DNA of 13,755 nt from Candidatus Woesearchaeota archaeon. Its GTDB lineage: Archaea > Nanobdellota > Nanobdellia > Woesearchaeales > BS150m-G63. Of the stretch, positions 1-7,314 are shown one piece after another (positions within the stretch are counted from its first letter, which is position 1; every line of letters starts with the position of its first letter). Both the position numbers and the translations under genes were made by a program. The stretch covers positions 1-13,755 of the forward strand of contig JAHWIG010000015.1 in assembly GCA_019322735.1 (NCBI GenBank), written 5' to 3'. Below the pieces are notes generated by a model. The model was not told the DNA's origin. It worked only from the letters and a program-made list of their open reading frames with translations, and did no database searches.

Positions 1-80
1 ATCTTTTTTCGTTGTAATCACCTTATTTTATATCTTTATATTATAATTTATTATAAATAACTTTCTATTTTCCCATAACT

Positions 81-90
81 TTTTTATACT
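81..90 (+). promoter_or_regulatory. Archaeal TATA box for the endonuclease Q gene
   Basis: TTTTTATACT lies with its centre about 26 nt upstream of the ATG at 112. That is the distance expected when an archaeal transcript starts at or next to the start codon. This supports a leaderless mRNA and the choice of ATG 112. The rest of 1-111 is AT-rich and holds no other convincing feature. Confidence 0.55.
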
Positions 91-111
91 TTGTCTTGTT
101 TTAAATGATTG

Positions 112-1359
112 ATGGGGGTAATTGCTGATTTACATATTCATGGAAGGTTTAGCAGAGCCACCTCTAAACAAATTGATATTGAAAACTTAGAGAAATATGC
201 AAGAATCAAGGGTGTTGAATTACTTGGAACAGGAGATTTTACTCATCCTGAATGGATTAAGGAATTGAAAAGAGATCTAAATGAAGATAGTGCAGGAATT
301 TTACGAACAAAAAATAATTTTCCTTTTATTCTGCAGACAGAGATATCTTTGATATATACACAGGATGGAAAAGGAAGGAGAATACATAATCTTGTTCTAG
401 CCCCAAGCTTTGATGTTGTTGATCAGATAATAGAATATCTTAAAACTTATGGAAGGGTTGATTATGATGGAAGGCCAATATTTAAGATTCCATGCGATGA
501 TTTTGTTTATGAGTTAAAGAAGATATCAAAGGAGATTGAAGTAATTCCAGCGCATATTTGGACCCCCTGGTTCAGTATGTTTGGCAGCATGTCAGGATTT
601 GATTCTGTCAAAGATTGCTTTAAGGATCAAACTAAGAATATATTTGCTTTAGAGACGGGTTTAAGTTCAGATCCAGCAATGAATTGGAGACTTAGCCAGC
701 TAGATAAGTATACATTAGTGAGTAATTCTGATATGCACAGTTTCTGGCCTTGGAGGATCGGTAGGGAAGCTAATATAATTGAGGTGAAGGATTTGAGCTA
801 TAAAAATCTAATTAATGCAATAAAGGATAAGAAAGTTGCCACAATAGAGGTTGACCCCAGTTATGGGAAATATCATTATGACGGTCATAGGAAGTGTAAA
901 GTTTGCATGAAACCAAGCGATTCTATTGAGAATAAAAATATATGCCCAAAATGTAAAAGAAAATTAACAATTGGTGTATTACATAGAGTAGAAGAATTGG
1001 CAGACAGAGAAGAAGGATTTAAACCGAAAGATGCTCAAGAATTCAAGACATTGATTCCCCTATCAGAGGTCATTGCTGCTTTAATTGGAAGTCCTGTTGC
1101 TTCAACAAAAGTATGGAAAGAGTTCAATAATTTGATTAGTGCATTTGGATCTGAGTTTAATATTTTGTTGAAAACAAAGAAAGAAGACCTGGCAAGGATT
1201 GTTTCTGAAGATATTGTAAATGCGATTATTAAAAACAGAAATGCAGAGATAGTTGTTATTCCTGGATATGATGGAGAGTATGGTATTCCTGTCTTAAGCA
1301 AAAAAATAGAAAAAGTCGAGATTAAAAATAAACAGTTAGACTTAAATAATTTTTCTTAG
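112..1359 (+). CDS. endoQ: Endonuclease Q family protein (PHP-domain DNA repair nuclease)
   Basis: EndoQ enzymes cut DNA 5' of deaminated bases (uracil, hypoxanthine, xanthine) and abasic sites. The 415-aa protein opens with the PHP metal motif DLHIHGRFSRATSK (residues 6-19), followed by GTGDFTHPEW (about 40-49), the conserved AHIWTPWFSMFGS stretch and SNSDMHSFWPWRIGRE. These supply the His, Asp and Glu ligands of a PHP active site. A zinc ribbon follows, with Cys 262, 265, 278 and 281 (CKVC and CPKC). The C-terminal part ends near PGYDGEYG, typical of EndoQ rather than of PHP phosphatases or polymerase-linked PHP domains. Length is close to the usual 400-430 residues. ATG 112 is preferred over TTG 109 because the TATA box lies about 26 nt upstream. 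The stop overlaps the stop of the opposing exchanger gene by 4 bp. Family assignment is firm; the activity is inferred. Confidence 0.92.
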   Translation: MGVIADLHIHGRFSRATSKQIDIENLEKYARIKGVELLGTGDFTHPEWIKELKRDLNEDSAGILRTKNNFPFILQTEISLIYTQDGKGRRIHNLVLAPSFDVVDQIIEYLKTYGRVDYDGRPIFKIPCDDFVYELKKISKEIEVIPAHIWTPWFSMFGSMSGFDSVKDCFKDQTKNIFALETGLSSDPAMNWRLSQLDKYTLVSNSDMHSFWPWRIGREANIIEVKDLSYKNLINAIKDKKVATIEVDPSYGKYHYDGHRKCKVCMKPSDSIENKNICPKCKRKLTIGVLHRVEELADREEGFKPKDAQEFKTLIPLSEVIAALIGSPVASTKVWKEFNNLISAFGSEFNILLKTKKEDLARIVSEDIVNAIIKNRNAEIVVIPGYDGEYGIPVLSKKIEKVEIKNKQLDLNNFS

Positions 1360-2297
1360 ATATGCGCTAGGTATTTTATTCTTAATATTGCATATGCAAT
1401 GTAGAACATTATCAATGTTATTGCTTCTTTTTTCTCTAGCAACATTTTTCTTTTAAAGAATAACATGGCTAATAATGATATAAAGAACCAAAATGGTAGA
1501 TCATACCAGAGTATTGAGGCATCAATGGTATAACCAGATATTATTGCACCAATACCAAGAGCAAATAAGGGATTAGTTATATTGCTTCCTATTAATGTGC
1601 CGAGAGACATGCTTGTTGATCCGCGGAAGAGTGCTATTAATGCAGTAGTTAGTTCTGGTAATGCTGTTGCTGCCCCTATAATCAATACGCCTATTAATGA
1701 TTCAGAGACGCCCCATATATGAGATAATGATAAAGCACTATTAACTACTGATTTTGTTGAAGTAATGAGTAGGGCAAATCCAACAATCAGCGATAAAAAG
1801 TGAAATAATTCTAGTTTCTGTGGGTTTTTATCAATTAACTTTTCTTTGTGTGAAAGCCATACAAGGAAAATTATATATGCAGATACTAGGAAAAACCCTT
1901 CAATATGCCCAATGAAGCCGTTAAGTGAGAATATAAATACTAATAGTATGGATCCGAGCATTATCGGATAATCCATTTTTAGAATTTTTTTATCTGTCTT
2001 AACCTTTGTTAATAATGCAATTACCCCCAATATTAAAGTTATCTGTATAATGTTTGAACCTATATTGGTTCCTACTGCAACACCAGAACTCTCAATACCA
2101 TTCAATATATTTATGCTGGAGATTATATGAGTGAATATTTCTGGGAGAGAAGTTCCGATAGATAGAACTGTAAGACCAATAAAGGCGTCAGAAACATTAA
2201 ATGCCCTTGCTATTTTTCTTGCATATTCTACAATTATGTTTGCGCTAAGCCATACCCATATTAATGAGATTATAAGGTTGCCAGTTTCAGTGTACAT
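1356..2297 (-). CDS. Na+/Ca2+ exchanger family (CaCA) membrane antiporter
   Basis: This 313-aa, roughly ten-helix membrane protein has the two inverted alpha repeats of the CaCA superfamily. Alpha-1 has GTSLPEIFTH (48-57, acidic ligand E53) followed by GTNIGSNIIQI (76-86). Alpha-2 has GAATALPELTTAL (208-220, E215) followed by LGTLIGSNITNPLFALG (232-248). A short charged loop near 148-162 separates the halves. Members exchange Ca2+ for Na+ or H+ across the cytoplasmic membrane; the ions here cannot be read from sequence. It resembles prokaryotic YrbG-type exchangers in length and architecture. It is the last gene of the minus-strand block and converges on the endonuclease Q gene. The upstream surface proteins carry Asp-rich, potentially Ca2+-binding turns, so a calcium theme is conceivable, but that is inference. 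Confidence 0.92.
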   Translation of the reverse strand: MYTETGNLIISLIWVWLSANIIVEYARKIARAFNVSDAFIGLTVLSIGTSLPEIFTHIISSINILNGIESSGVAVGTNIGSNIIQITLILGVIALLTKVKTDKKILKMDYPIMLGSILLVFIFSLNGFIGHIEGFFLVSAYIIFLVWLSHKEKLIDKNPQKLELFHFLSLIVGFALLITSTKSVVNSALSLSHIWGVSESLIGVLIIGAATALPELTTALIALFRGSTSMSLGTLIGSNITNPLFALGIGAIISGYTIDASILWYDLPFWFFISLLAMLFFKRKMLLEKKEAITLIMFYIAYAILRIKYLAHI

Positions 2298-2302
2298 ATT
2301 AT

Positions 2303-2333
2303 AAAAAAGAAGAGAGTAATTATCTCTTTTTTT
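2303..2333. terminator. Hairpin with T-runs on both strands (terminator or leader attenuator)
   Basis: AAGAGA (2310-2315) pairs perfectly with TCTCTT (2323-2328) around a 7-nt loop. It is followed by five Ts on the plus strand (2329-2333) and, read on the minus strand, by a run of six Ts (2308-2303). On the minus strand it lies after the five-domain surface protein and just before the exchanger. It may end the upstream transcript, or sit in the exchanger's leader if transcription starts near 2333. Confidence 0.4.
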
Positions 2334-2353
2334 ATCAGAAATTAATCTAGAAG

Positions 2354-2366
2354 TTTATATATCTTT
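2354..2366 (-). promoter_or_regulatory. TATA box, possible promoter of the exchanger gene
   Basis: Read on the minus strand the segment gives AAAAGATATATAAAC, a good TATA box with an A-rich BRE-like start. A transcript beginning about 25 nt downstream would start near 2333 and carry a leader of about 35 nt that includes the hairpin at 2310-2328. No clear Shine-Dalgarno sequence precedes the ATG at 2297. Confidence 0.4.
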
Positions 2367-2375
2367 TGATGAGAA

Positions 2376-3884
2376 TTAAATGGTGAAACTTATGTATTCT
2401 ACTTCTGTTTTTTTAATAACTTGTTCCTCTTGAGGGATGCTTTGCCTTACAACATTTAATTTCCATACTTTTTCTGTAGTTGTAAACCCATCAGAGACTG
2501 TTGCTGTGATGGTCTTTTTTCCTGTACGCATAAATACTCTTTTATGGATTGATGGACCATCATAAGCACTTAATAATCCAAAATTCCAATTATACGAAAG
2601 AGTATCATTATCTGGATCTGAGGCATTTACTTCAAATACCACTGAGCTTCCGACAAATACTGCAAATTCCTCTGTTTCTGGATCTTGAGATAATATCTCT
2701 GGAACCCTATTTACATGATTAACTGTGATAGTTGTTTGTTTTGTATCACTGTTTTGTCCGTCATATGTTGTAATATTAAGATTAAATGTTTTTGATAGTT
2801 CTTCTGTAGTTACTGTATCAAAGTTTGGTGTCCAGGAGAAAGTTTTGTTATCAAAAGTTGCACCATCTGGAAATGGCCTTATATCAAAGCTTAATGCGTC
2901 TCCATCTGGATCAAATGCATTTACATCAAATGAAATTTGTTCATTTTCATTAACTTCATATCCTTTGAATTTTGTTAATTCTGGATATCTGTTTGTATTC
3001 TCTACTGTTACATTTACTGTTTTTGAATCTGTTAAGAACCCATCAGATACAGTAACAATTATAGTATGTAATCCAGAATCGTCATAATCTGTTAAGTAGT
3101 TATTCATATTTGCAAATCCATCATAATAAAAGACAAGTGAATCATTATCCGGGTCATTTGCTTCTGGAGATAAATGTAAAATCCCCCCCTCTTTTATTGT
3201 TATGTTGTCTAATTGATTAAGTGTTGGGGCCCTGTTGTTATCGATAACTTCAATTGTTATTGTTGCTGTGCTACCCAAATCCTTTCCTTTTGCATTGATT
3301 GTTGCTGTAAATTGTTTTTTATCTTTAAGAAAATCTAAACTTAATCTTGCTAATATCTTTCTTAGCAAGCTTTTCTCAACGACGTCATAATTTGGTCTCC
3401 AGTAAAGTGTGTTGTTGATAAAACTAGCATTCTCTGGTAGATCGATAGCAGATAATGTCACTTCATCATTATCTGGATCAAATGCCTCAATTGGTAGAAT
3501 CAAGGCTTCATCCTCGTTAATTTGTTGAGATCCTGTTGCAATAATTATTGGCGCCCTATCTTTCTCCAGAACAATTACCTTTACTTGCGTATTATCTGTG
3601 AATTCACCATCTGATACAGTGATATTGACAATATATTCTCCTGCATCCTCGTATCCTGGCTGCCATATCCCCTTATCATCAAATGGGGATGAAAAGAAAT
3701 AAATTAAGATGTCTTCTTTGTCTGGATCTGAGGCACTAACATTTAATGTTATTAATTCTGTTTCAGATGCAGTTATTACTTTTATCTCATCTGTTTGTTC
3801 TGAATCAGTTACGTTATTTCCTGTACTAGAATGGACTAAAATAATAAGAATTAATATTGTTAATATGAACCTTTTTAGCATCAT
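2376..3884 (-). CDS. Secreted surface protein with five Ig/cadherin/PKD-like domains
   Basis: This 502-aa protein begins with a signal peptide (MMLKRF followed by a hydrophobic core, about residues 4-18) and then five beta-sandwich repeats, roughly 40-106, 111-215, 219-295, 299-390 and 395-479. The repeats carry cadherin-like Asp turns (DPDKED, DPDNDE, DPDNDS, DPDGDA, DPDNDT) and end in VSDG-type strands; the last is PKD-like (YNWNFG, TITATVSDG). Repeats 2 and 4 share the W-x-PN-D motif (WRPNYD, WTPNFD). Many N-x-S/T sequons fit archaeal N-glycosylation. No C-terminal anchor is visible, so it may be released or held by partners. The ATGs at 3884 and 3881 are both possible, and an AT-rich TATA-like stretch lies about 27 nt upstream. 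It follows a lipoprotein of the same architecture. Likely role is cell-surface adhesion or envelope; the ligand is unknown. Confidence 0.85.
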   Translation of the reverse strand: MMLKRFILTILILIILVHSSTGNNVTDSEQTDEIKVITASETELITLNVSASDPDKEDILIYFFSSPFDDKGIWQPGYEDAGEYIVNITVSDGEFTDNTQVKVIVLEKDRAPIIIATGSQQINEDEALILPIEAFDPDNDEVTLSAIDLPENASFINNTLYWRPNYDVVEKSLLRKILARLSLDFLKDKKQFTATINAKGKDLGSTATITIEVIDNNRAPTLNQLDNITIKEGGILHLSPEANDPDNDSLVFYYDGFANMNNYLTDYDDSGLHTIIVTVSDGFLTDSKTVNVTVENTNRYPELTKFKGYEVNENEQISFDVNAFDPDGDALSFDIRPFPDGATFDNKTFSWTPNFDTVTTEELSKTFNLNITTYDGQNSDTKQTTITVNHVNRVPEILSQDPETEEFAVFVGSSVVFEVNASDPDNDTLSYNWNFGLLSAYDGPSIHKRVFMRTGKKTITATVSDGFTTTEKVWKLNVVRQSIPQEEQVIKKTEVEYISFTI

Positions 3885-3916
3885 GATAATACTTGTTCTC
3901 CCAACATAAAAATATT

Positions 3917-3931
3917 AAAAAAATAAAAAAA
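3917..3931 (-). terminator. Poly-T terminator after the lipoprotein gene
   Basis: Directly after the stop codon at 3936-3934 the minus strand reads two runs of seven Ts separated by one A. Archaeal RNA polymerase terminates at such T-rich tracts without needing a hairpin. The same AT-rich segment probably also contributes to the promoter of the next gene, which starts at 3884. Confidence 0.5.
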
Positions 3932-3933
3932 TT

Positions 3934-5268
3934 TTAATAAACACCAATAATTACTGGTGCTCTGTTGACATTGTTTACTATAATTGTTACATCAGTTGAG
4001 TCTTGCCCACCATACATATCTGTTGCTGTTACTGTTACTATATGTGTTCCTGCGTCATCATATGTTGTTGTGTAGGTGTTTGAGCTCATAAATCCTGAAT
4101 AGGTAAATGTTACTTCATCGTCATTTGCGTCTGTTGCTGCTGGGCTTAGAGTTATTGTATCTGTCTCATCAATAGTCAAGTCATCTATTGCCCCCAATAT
4201 AGGGTCTTCGTTAATGCTGTTTATTGTTAATGTAATCTTTTCTGAAGTGCTTAAATCACCATCAGATGCTGTGATATAGATAATATAACTTCCTGCATCT
4301 CCTCTTTCTGTCTGAAGTTTTCCTTCATCATCTAAAGGAGAGGTGAATGAAAGTGTTAATTCATCTCCATCTAAGTCTGCAGCTACTGCTTCAACTGTAA
4401 CCAAGCCTTCTTCATCAACTGTAATATCTTCTATTGCATCTAGGGCTGGAGCCCTATTTGTATTGGTTACTGTTATCTCGACATCTTGACTTACTTCTGA
4501 GAATCCGTCAGATGCAGTAACTGTAGTTGTGAATGTTTCTAGGCAGTCATAGACTCCTTTTTCACATACAACAGAATTATAGCTGACTTGATAACTATTT
4601 GAGTCCATCCATCCTGAGAATGAAAAGACAACAGTATCTTCATTTTCATCTGTTGCTTTTGGTTCTAGAGTAATCATGTCTCCTTCATTAACTGTTAAAC
4701 TATCAATTGCATCCACTACTGGAACCTTATTGATTGATTCAACTACAACAAGTATTTTTGCAGTTGTTGATAGATCACCATCTGAAACAGTGATATTAAC
4801 AATGTATTCTCCAGCGTCTCCCCTCTTTGTCTGCCATATTCCATCTTCACTGAAAGGCTCGCTGAATTCATATAGCAATTGATTTCCATCTGGATCTTGA
4901 GCGTTAATGCTCAATGAGACCATATCCTTTTCTTTTGATGTGATTTTCTTGAATACTCCTGGAGGGAGTTCTTGAGGTATGTCTTCTACACTAATTTTTG
5001 ATAATAATTCTTCCTCACTTTTTTCAGCTTCTGATACTTCTCCAATACTGATTTCTATATTAGTATCATTCTCTAAGCTTATTATTTCTTCTTCAATCTG
5101 AATGATTGCATTAAGTTCTTGTTCTGGTTCTGATACAATTTCAATTTCAGATATAAGTTCTGGTGGCATGGTTATTAAGCCACTAGGTTCATATGGTTGT
5201 TTAATACAGCCACTTACCATTAATGCTAGTATAAATATTAAAACACCTACCATTCCTTTTTTGTTCAT
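3934..5268 (-). CDS. Predicted lipoprotein with four cadherin/Ig-like domains in ABAB order
   Basis: From ATG 5268 the 444-aa protein starts MNKKGMVGV, a hydrophobic core and a lipobox LMVSGC (lipid-attached Cys21). A Glu-rich linker (about 37-100) leads to four beta-sandwich repeats at about 105-177, 183-269, 273-352 and 356-435. Repeats 1 and 3 match each other (WQTKRGDAGEYIVNITVSDG against LQTERGDAGSYIIYITASDG), as do repeats 2 and 4 (SGWMDSNSY against SGFMSSNTY), so a two-domain unit was duplicated. Repeat 2 has two cysteines (235, 242) that could form a disulphide. Start 5268 is preferred because an AAGG Shine-Dalgarno-like sequence lies just upstream; ATG 5283 in the same frame would add MGVRI. 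The protein is probably anchored outside the membrane and presents the domains on the cell surface. Ca2+ binding by the Asp-rich turns is plausible but not shown. Confidence 0.87.
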   Translation of the reverse strand: MNKKGMVGVLIFILALMVSGCIKQPYEPSGLITMPPELISEIEIVSEPEQELNAIIQIEEEIISLENDTNIEISIGEVSEAEKSEEELLSKISVEDIPQELPPGVFKKITSKEKDMVSLSINAQDPDGNQLLYEFSEPFSEDGIWQTKRGDAGEYIVNITVSDGDLSTTAKILVVVESINKVPVVDAIDSLTVNEGDMITLEPKATDENEDTVVFSFSGWMDSNSYQVSYNSVVCEKGVYDCLETFTTTVTASDGFSEVSQDVEITVTNTNRAPALDAIEDITVDEEGLVTVEAVAADLDGDELTLSFTSPLDDEGKLQTERGDAGSYIIYITASDGDLSTSEKITLTINSINEDPILGAIDDLTIDETDTITLSPAATDANDDEVTFTYSGFMSSNTYTTTYDDAGTHIVTVTATDMYGGQDSTDVTIIVNNVNRAPVIIGVY

Positions 5269-5303
5269 TATCCTTACCCCCATTCTAAAGTAAATATGTT
5301 GTG

Positions 5304-5323
5304 TTGCTATTCCTAAATAGCAA
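5304..5323. promoter_or_regulatory. Perfect 8-bp palindrome between TATA box and start (operator candidate)
   Basis: TTGCTATT (5304-5311) and AATAGCAA (5316-5323) form a perfect inverted repeat around CCTA. It lies just downstream of the minus-strand TATA box, and the transcription start predicted from that box falls at about 5304. A dimeric repressor bound here would block initiation of the lipoprotein gene. A hairpin in the nascent RNA is the alternative. Confidence 0.4.
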
Positions 5324-5325
5324 TT

Positions 5326-5336
5326 GATATAAAAAG
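5326..5336 (-). promoter_or_regulatory. TATA box for the lipoprotein gene
   Basis: The minus strand reads CTTTTTATATC here, about 47 nt upstream of ATG 5283 and 62 nt upstream of ATG 5268. A transcript starting about 26 nt downstream would have a leader of about 20-36 nt. That is long enough to hold the Shine-Dalgarno-like GGTAAGG before ATG 5268, unlike the leaderless genes nearby. Confidence 0.45.
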
Positions 5337-5340
5337 TTTT

Positions 5341-5549
5341 CGGTGAAACAGGATATAAATCTGTTTCATATCACTCTTTTAATTTTTTAAGTCTTCGACT
5401 TTCAAACTAAAAAGATTATTTGAATCTTTAAAGTGATTTCGCTTTACTTAAAACTAAAAAGATTTCAGTAAAACAGCATATACCTCTGTTTCACCTCAAT
5501 CTTTAGGGTTTATCGCTAACGCTCAAAACTAAAAAGATTTAGGTGAAAC
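5341..5549. repeat. Cluster of nested inverted and direct repeats in an intergenic region
   Basis: Two element types alternate in the 269-bp gap between two minus-strand genes. Type 1 is a GAAACAG/CTGTTTC hairpin with a 9-nt loop: TGAAACAG 5344-5351 with CTGTTTCA 5361-5368, and AAACAG 5471-5476 with CTGTTT 5486-5491. Type 2 ends in the 14-bp direct repeat AAACTAAAAAGATT, perfect at 5404-5417, 5451-5464 and 5526-5539. Its last seven bases pair with AATCTTT at 5423-5429 and 5498-5504. The last unit is a long hairpin: GTTTCACCT plus AATCTTT (5488-5504) against AAAGATT plus AGGTGAAAC (5533-5549), 16 pairs with one mismatch. A small AAGTC-TTC-GACTT hairpin sits at 5389-5401. It could be a REP-like element, a terminator array for the DUF1461 gene or a structured RNA. 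Confidence 0.75.
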
Positions 5550-5552
5550 CGG

Positions 5553-6161
5553 CTAATGTTTTTTATAAGCTACTCCAATTGTAAGTAAGATAAAAGAAAC
5601 AAAGGTTATTCTTGTCAATATAAGTTTAGTGAATCTTTGGAATAATTCTATTGGAAATAGCTGGATTGATAAACTTGTTGCTGAAAATGTCCATGTTCCT
5701 GCCTTGAATAATACGGAATGGAATAGATTAAAGGAATTATTGAAGTTCAAAGATAATAAAAATATGATTAATACTATTGGGATAGTTATTGAGCTTCCAA
5801 TTATCAAGTAAGAAGAGAATAATTTCCTTAATTTGTTCTTTTTTGTTTCTGTAAATAGTTTTATCAAAAGCATTGATGTTAATATCAGAGTAAATAATAG
5901 TATTGAGTTTAATACCCTTATTATGTTCTTTACATCTAAGAAATGTAGTTTTTCTTCTTGAGTAAACCCTTCCTGTTCAATTAGTTCTTTGTTGTTCTTG
6001 AAATAATCCAGCAGATTGGTTATTATCTCTTCCTTGTTTTCTATATCACTTTCATATTTAAGATAAGCTTGTTTGTTGAATATAACAGAATCAGTACTTG
6101 CTATTATTATGATTATTGGAAGTAAGATTATCAATAAGGTCAAATTCATTCTTTTTGTCAT
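5553..6161 (-). CDS. DUF1461 family integral membrane protein
   Basis: The 202-aa protein has four predicted membrane helices (about 7-24, 82-103, 116-138 and 180-197). It fits the DUF1461 family by three marks: an N-terminal helix followed by a Tyr-containing extracytoplasmic segment (NKQAYLKYES, 29-38), the EEKLHFLDVKNI block (69-80), and the C-terminal FHSVLFKAGTWTF...SLSIQLFPIELF block (147-174). Family length is about 200 residues, so it looks complete. The function of DUF1461 is unknown. The start ATG 6161 has a TATATTT box about 26 nt upstream (minus strand), consistent with a leaderless transcript; ATG 6149 is an alternative start. The gene is divergent from the PKD protein gene. It is followed by the repeat cluster, so read-through into the lipoprotein gene is doubtful. 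Confidence 0.82.
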   Translation of the reverse strand: MTKRMNLTLLIILLPIIIIIASTDSVIFNKQAYLKYESDIENKEEIITNLLDYFKNNKELIEQEGFTQEEKLHFLDVKNIIRVLNSILLFTLILTSMLLIKLFTETKKNKLRKLFSSYLIIGSSITIPIVLIIFLLSLNFNNSFNLFHSVLFKAGTWTFSATSLSIQLFPIELFQRFTKLILTRITFVSFILLTIGVAYKKH

Positions 6162-6182
6162 AATAATTCAAATAAAACCATT

Positions 6183-6191
6183 AAATATAAT
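6183..6191 (-). promoter_or_regulatory. TATA-like box for the DUF1461 gene
   Basis: The minus strand reads TATATTTAA-type sequence about 26 nt upstream of ATG 6161. With the plus-strand box at 6207-6214 it forms a compact divergent promoter region of 76 bp (6162-6237). Confidence 0.4.
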
Positions 6192-6206
6192 AAATATTTG
6201 GTAATA

Positions 6207-6214
6207 TTTATATA
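6207..6214 (+). promoter_or_regulatory. TATA box for the PKD protein/antiporter/CRM operon
   Basis: TTTATATA is centred about 27 nt upstream of ATG 6238, the classic spacing for a leaderless archaeal transcript. This argues for ATG 6238 over the in-frame TTG 6226 and GTG 6229. Confidence 0.6.
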
Positions 6215-6237
6215 TTTGAGTTTTATTGGTGTTTAAT

Positions 6238-7314
6238 ATGAAAAAGGGGTTAAAAAGAGCGCAGATACAGTCTCAAGTGTTTGTTTATCTGCTTGTAGCG
6301 ATAATTTTTGGATTTCTTCTTATGTTTGCATATAACTCTATTAAAGTATTGGGGGAAAAAAAAGTTGAACATGAGATGATTATTTTCCAGGAAAATATCA
6401 AGAAAGATGTTGAATCCTGGGCATTGCATATAGGTTCTGTTGGTGAGGAAAGCTATAATATTCCATCATTTATTACTAAGGCGTGTTTTGTAGATCTTTC
6501 AAGAAGGGATGATATCTTAAATCAGGGATTCTTTGATGATTATCCCATAGTTATTGATAGCCTTGAAACAACAGATAATAATATGTTTTTATTTGATGAA
6601 AAAGATAACTTCTATAGTTCTGTTCATGTTGGGGAAGTAAATCTTTTAAGTGATTATAACTGTCAGCCATTTACATGTTTTGATGCCACGAATAATGTTT
6701 TGAATTTGATTTTTCTTGGACGCGGTCATAGTACTTTAATTTTACCTGCAGATGTGAATAAGGATTATATCATAAGTTGTGATTGTCCTAGAGGTTGCAG
6801 GATAAGGCCGATTGCAAATTTTACTTTTGTAGGTGGTATGCAGTATATTGTTATACTGTTTAATGCTTCTGATTCATATGATATTGATGATTATATTGTT
6901 GAATATCTTTGGGAGTTTGGTGATGGCGAAAACCAGACAACTCAAACCCCAATAACCCAGCATACTTATAATGATATTCAAAGTTATGAAGTTAAGTTAA
7001 GTGTTATTGATGTAGATGGTTTGAAAGGCATACTTGCTGATAATATTATTGTTATACCCTATAAATTGATTGCAAATGCTGGCGGAGATAAGCCAGTTAA
7101 AGTTGGAGATGAAGTTGTATTTGATGGCTCAAATTCTATTGGAAGAAATATTACCTATCAATGGTCTTTTGGGGATATTAGAGATAAACAGGGTGAAGGA
7201 AAGGTTGTCACTTTCCGTTATGTTCAGAGTGGATCAAAGGTTGTCACTTTGAATGTCACGGATATTTTTGGGAATAGTGCTATTGATAAAATCAATGTTG
7301 AGGTAACAAAGTAA
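6238..7314 (+). CDS. Membrane-anchored exported protein with two PKD domains
   Basis: From ATG 6238 the 358-aa protein starts MKKGLKRAQIQSQ and continues into one hydrophobic helix (about 14-34). This resembles the N-terminus of archaeal pilin-like or signal-anchored proteins, so the bulk of the chain faces outside. A middle region of about 150 residues, not recognised, contains six cysteines (83, 142, 147, 181, 183, 187; the last three as CDCPRGC), which suggests disulphides or metal binding outside the cell. Two PKD domains follow: about 190-275 with YLWEFGDG (223-230) and 278-356 with YQWSFGDI (307-314). The stop overlaps the antiporter start as TAATG, and GAGGT at 7300-7304 serves as its ribosome site, so the two proteins are made together. 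Being an accessory subunit of the antiporter is possible but unproven. Confidence 0.82.
   Translation: MKKGLKRAQIQSQVFVYLLVAIIFGFLLMFAYNSIKVLGEKKVEHEMIIFQENIKKDVESWALHIGSVGEESYNIPSFITKACFVDLSRRDDILNQGFFDDYPIVIDSLETTDNNMFLFDEKDNFYSSVHVGEVNLLSDYNCQPFTCFDATNNVLNLIFLGRGHSTLILPADVNKDYIISCDCPRGCRIRPIANFTFVGGMQYIVILFNASDSYDIDDYIVEYLWEFGDGENQTTQTPITQHTYNDIQSYEVKLSVIDVDGLKGILADNIIVIPYKLIANAGGDKPVKVGDEVVFDGSNSIGRNITYQWSFGDIRDKQGEGKVVTFRYVQSGSKVVTLNVTDIFGNSAIDKINVEVTK
7300..7304 (+). promoter_or_regulatory. Shine-Dalgarno site for the antiporter gene
   Basis: GAGGT inside the end of the PKD gene lies 9 nt before ATG 7314 and matches the archaeal anti-Shine-Dalgarno sequence. It supports the start and translational coupling through the TAATG overlap. 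Confidence 0.5.

Noticed and set aside
1..21. Possible divergent gene starting with GTG on the minus strand and leaving the window
   Set aside because: Only seven codons (MITTKKD) are visible and the start is a GTG with weak signals; not enough to call.
2725..3087. Plus-strand open frame antisense to the five-domain surface protein
   Set aside because: It mirrors the repetitive Asp/Ser/Thr codons of the real gene and has no family match or start signal; the same holds for other antisense frames over the surface proteins and the 676-aa gene.
5341..5549. CRISPR array
   Set aside because: Repeats are short, of two kinds, unevenly spaced and self-complementary, with no uniform spacers and no cas genes nearby.
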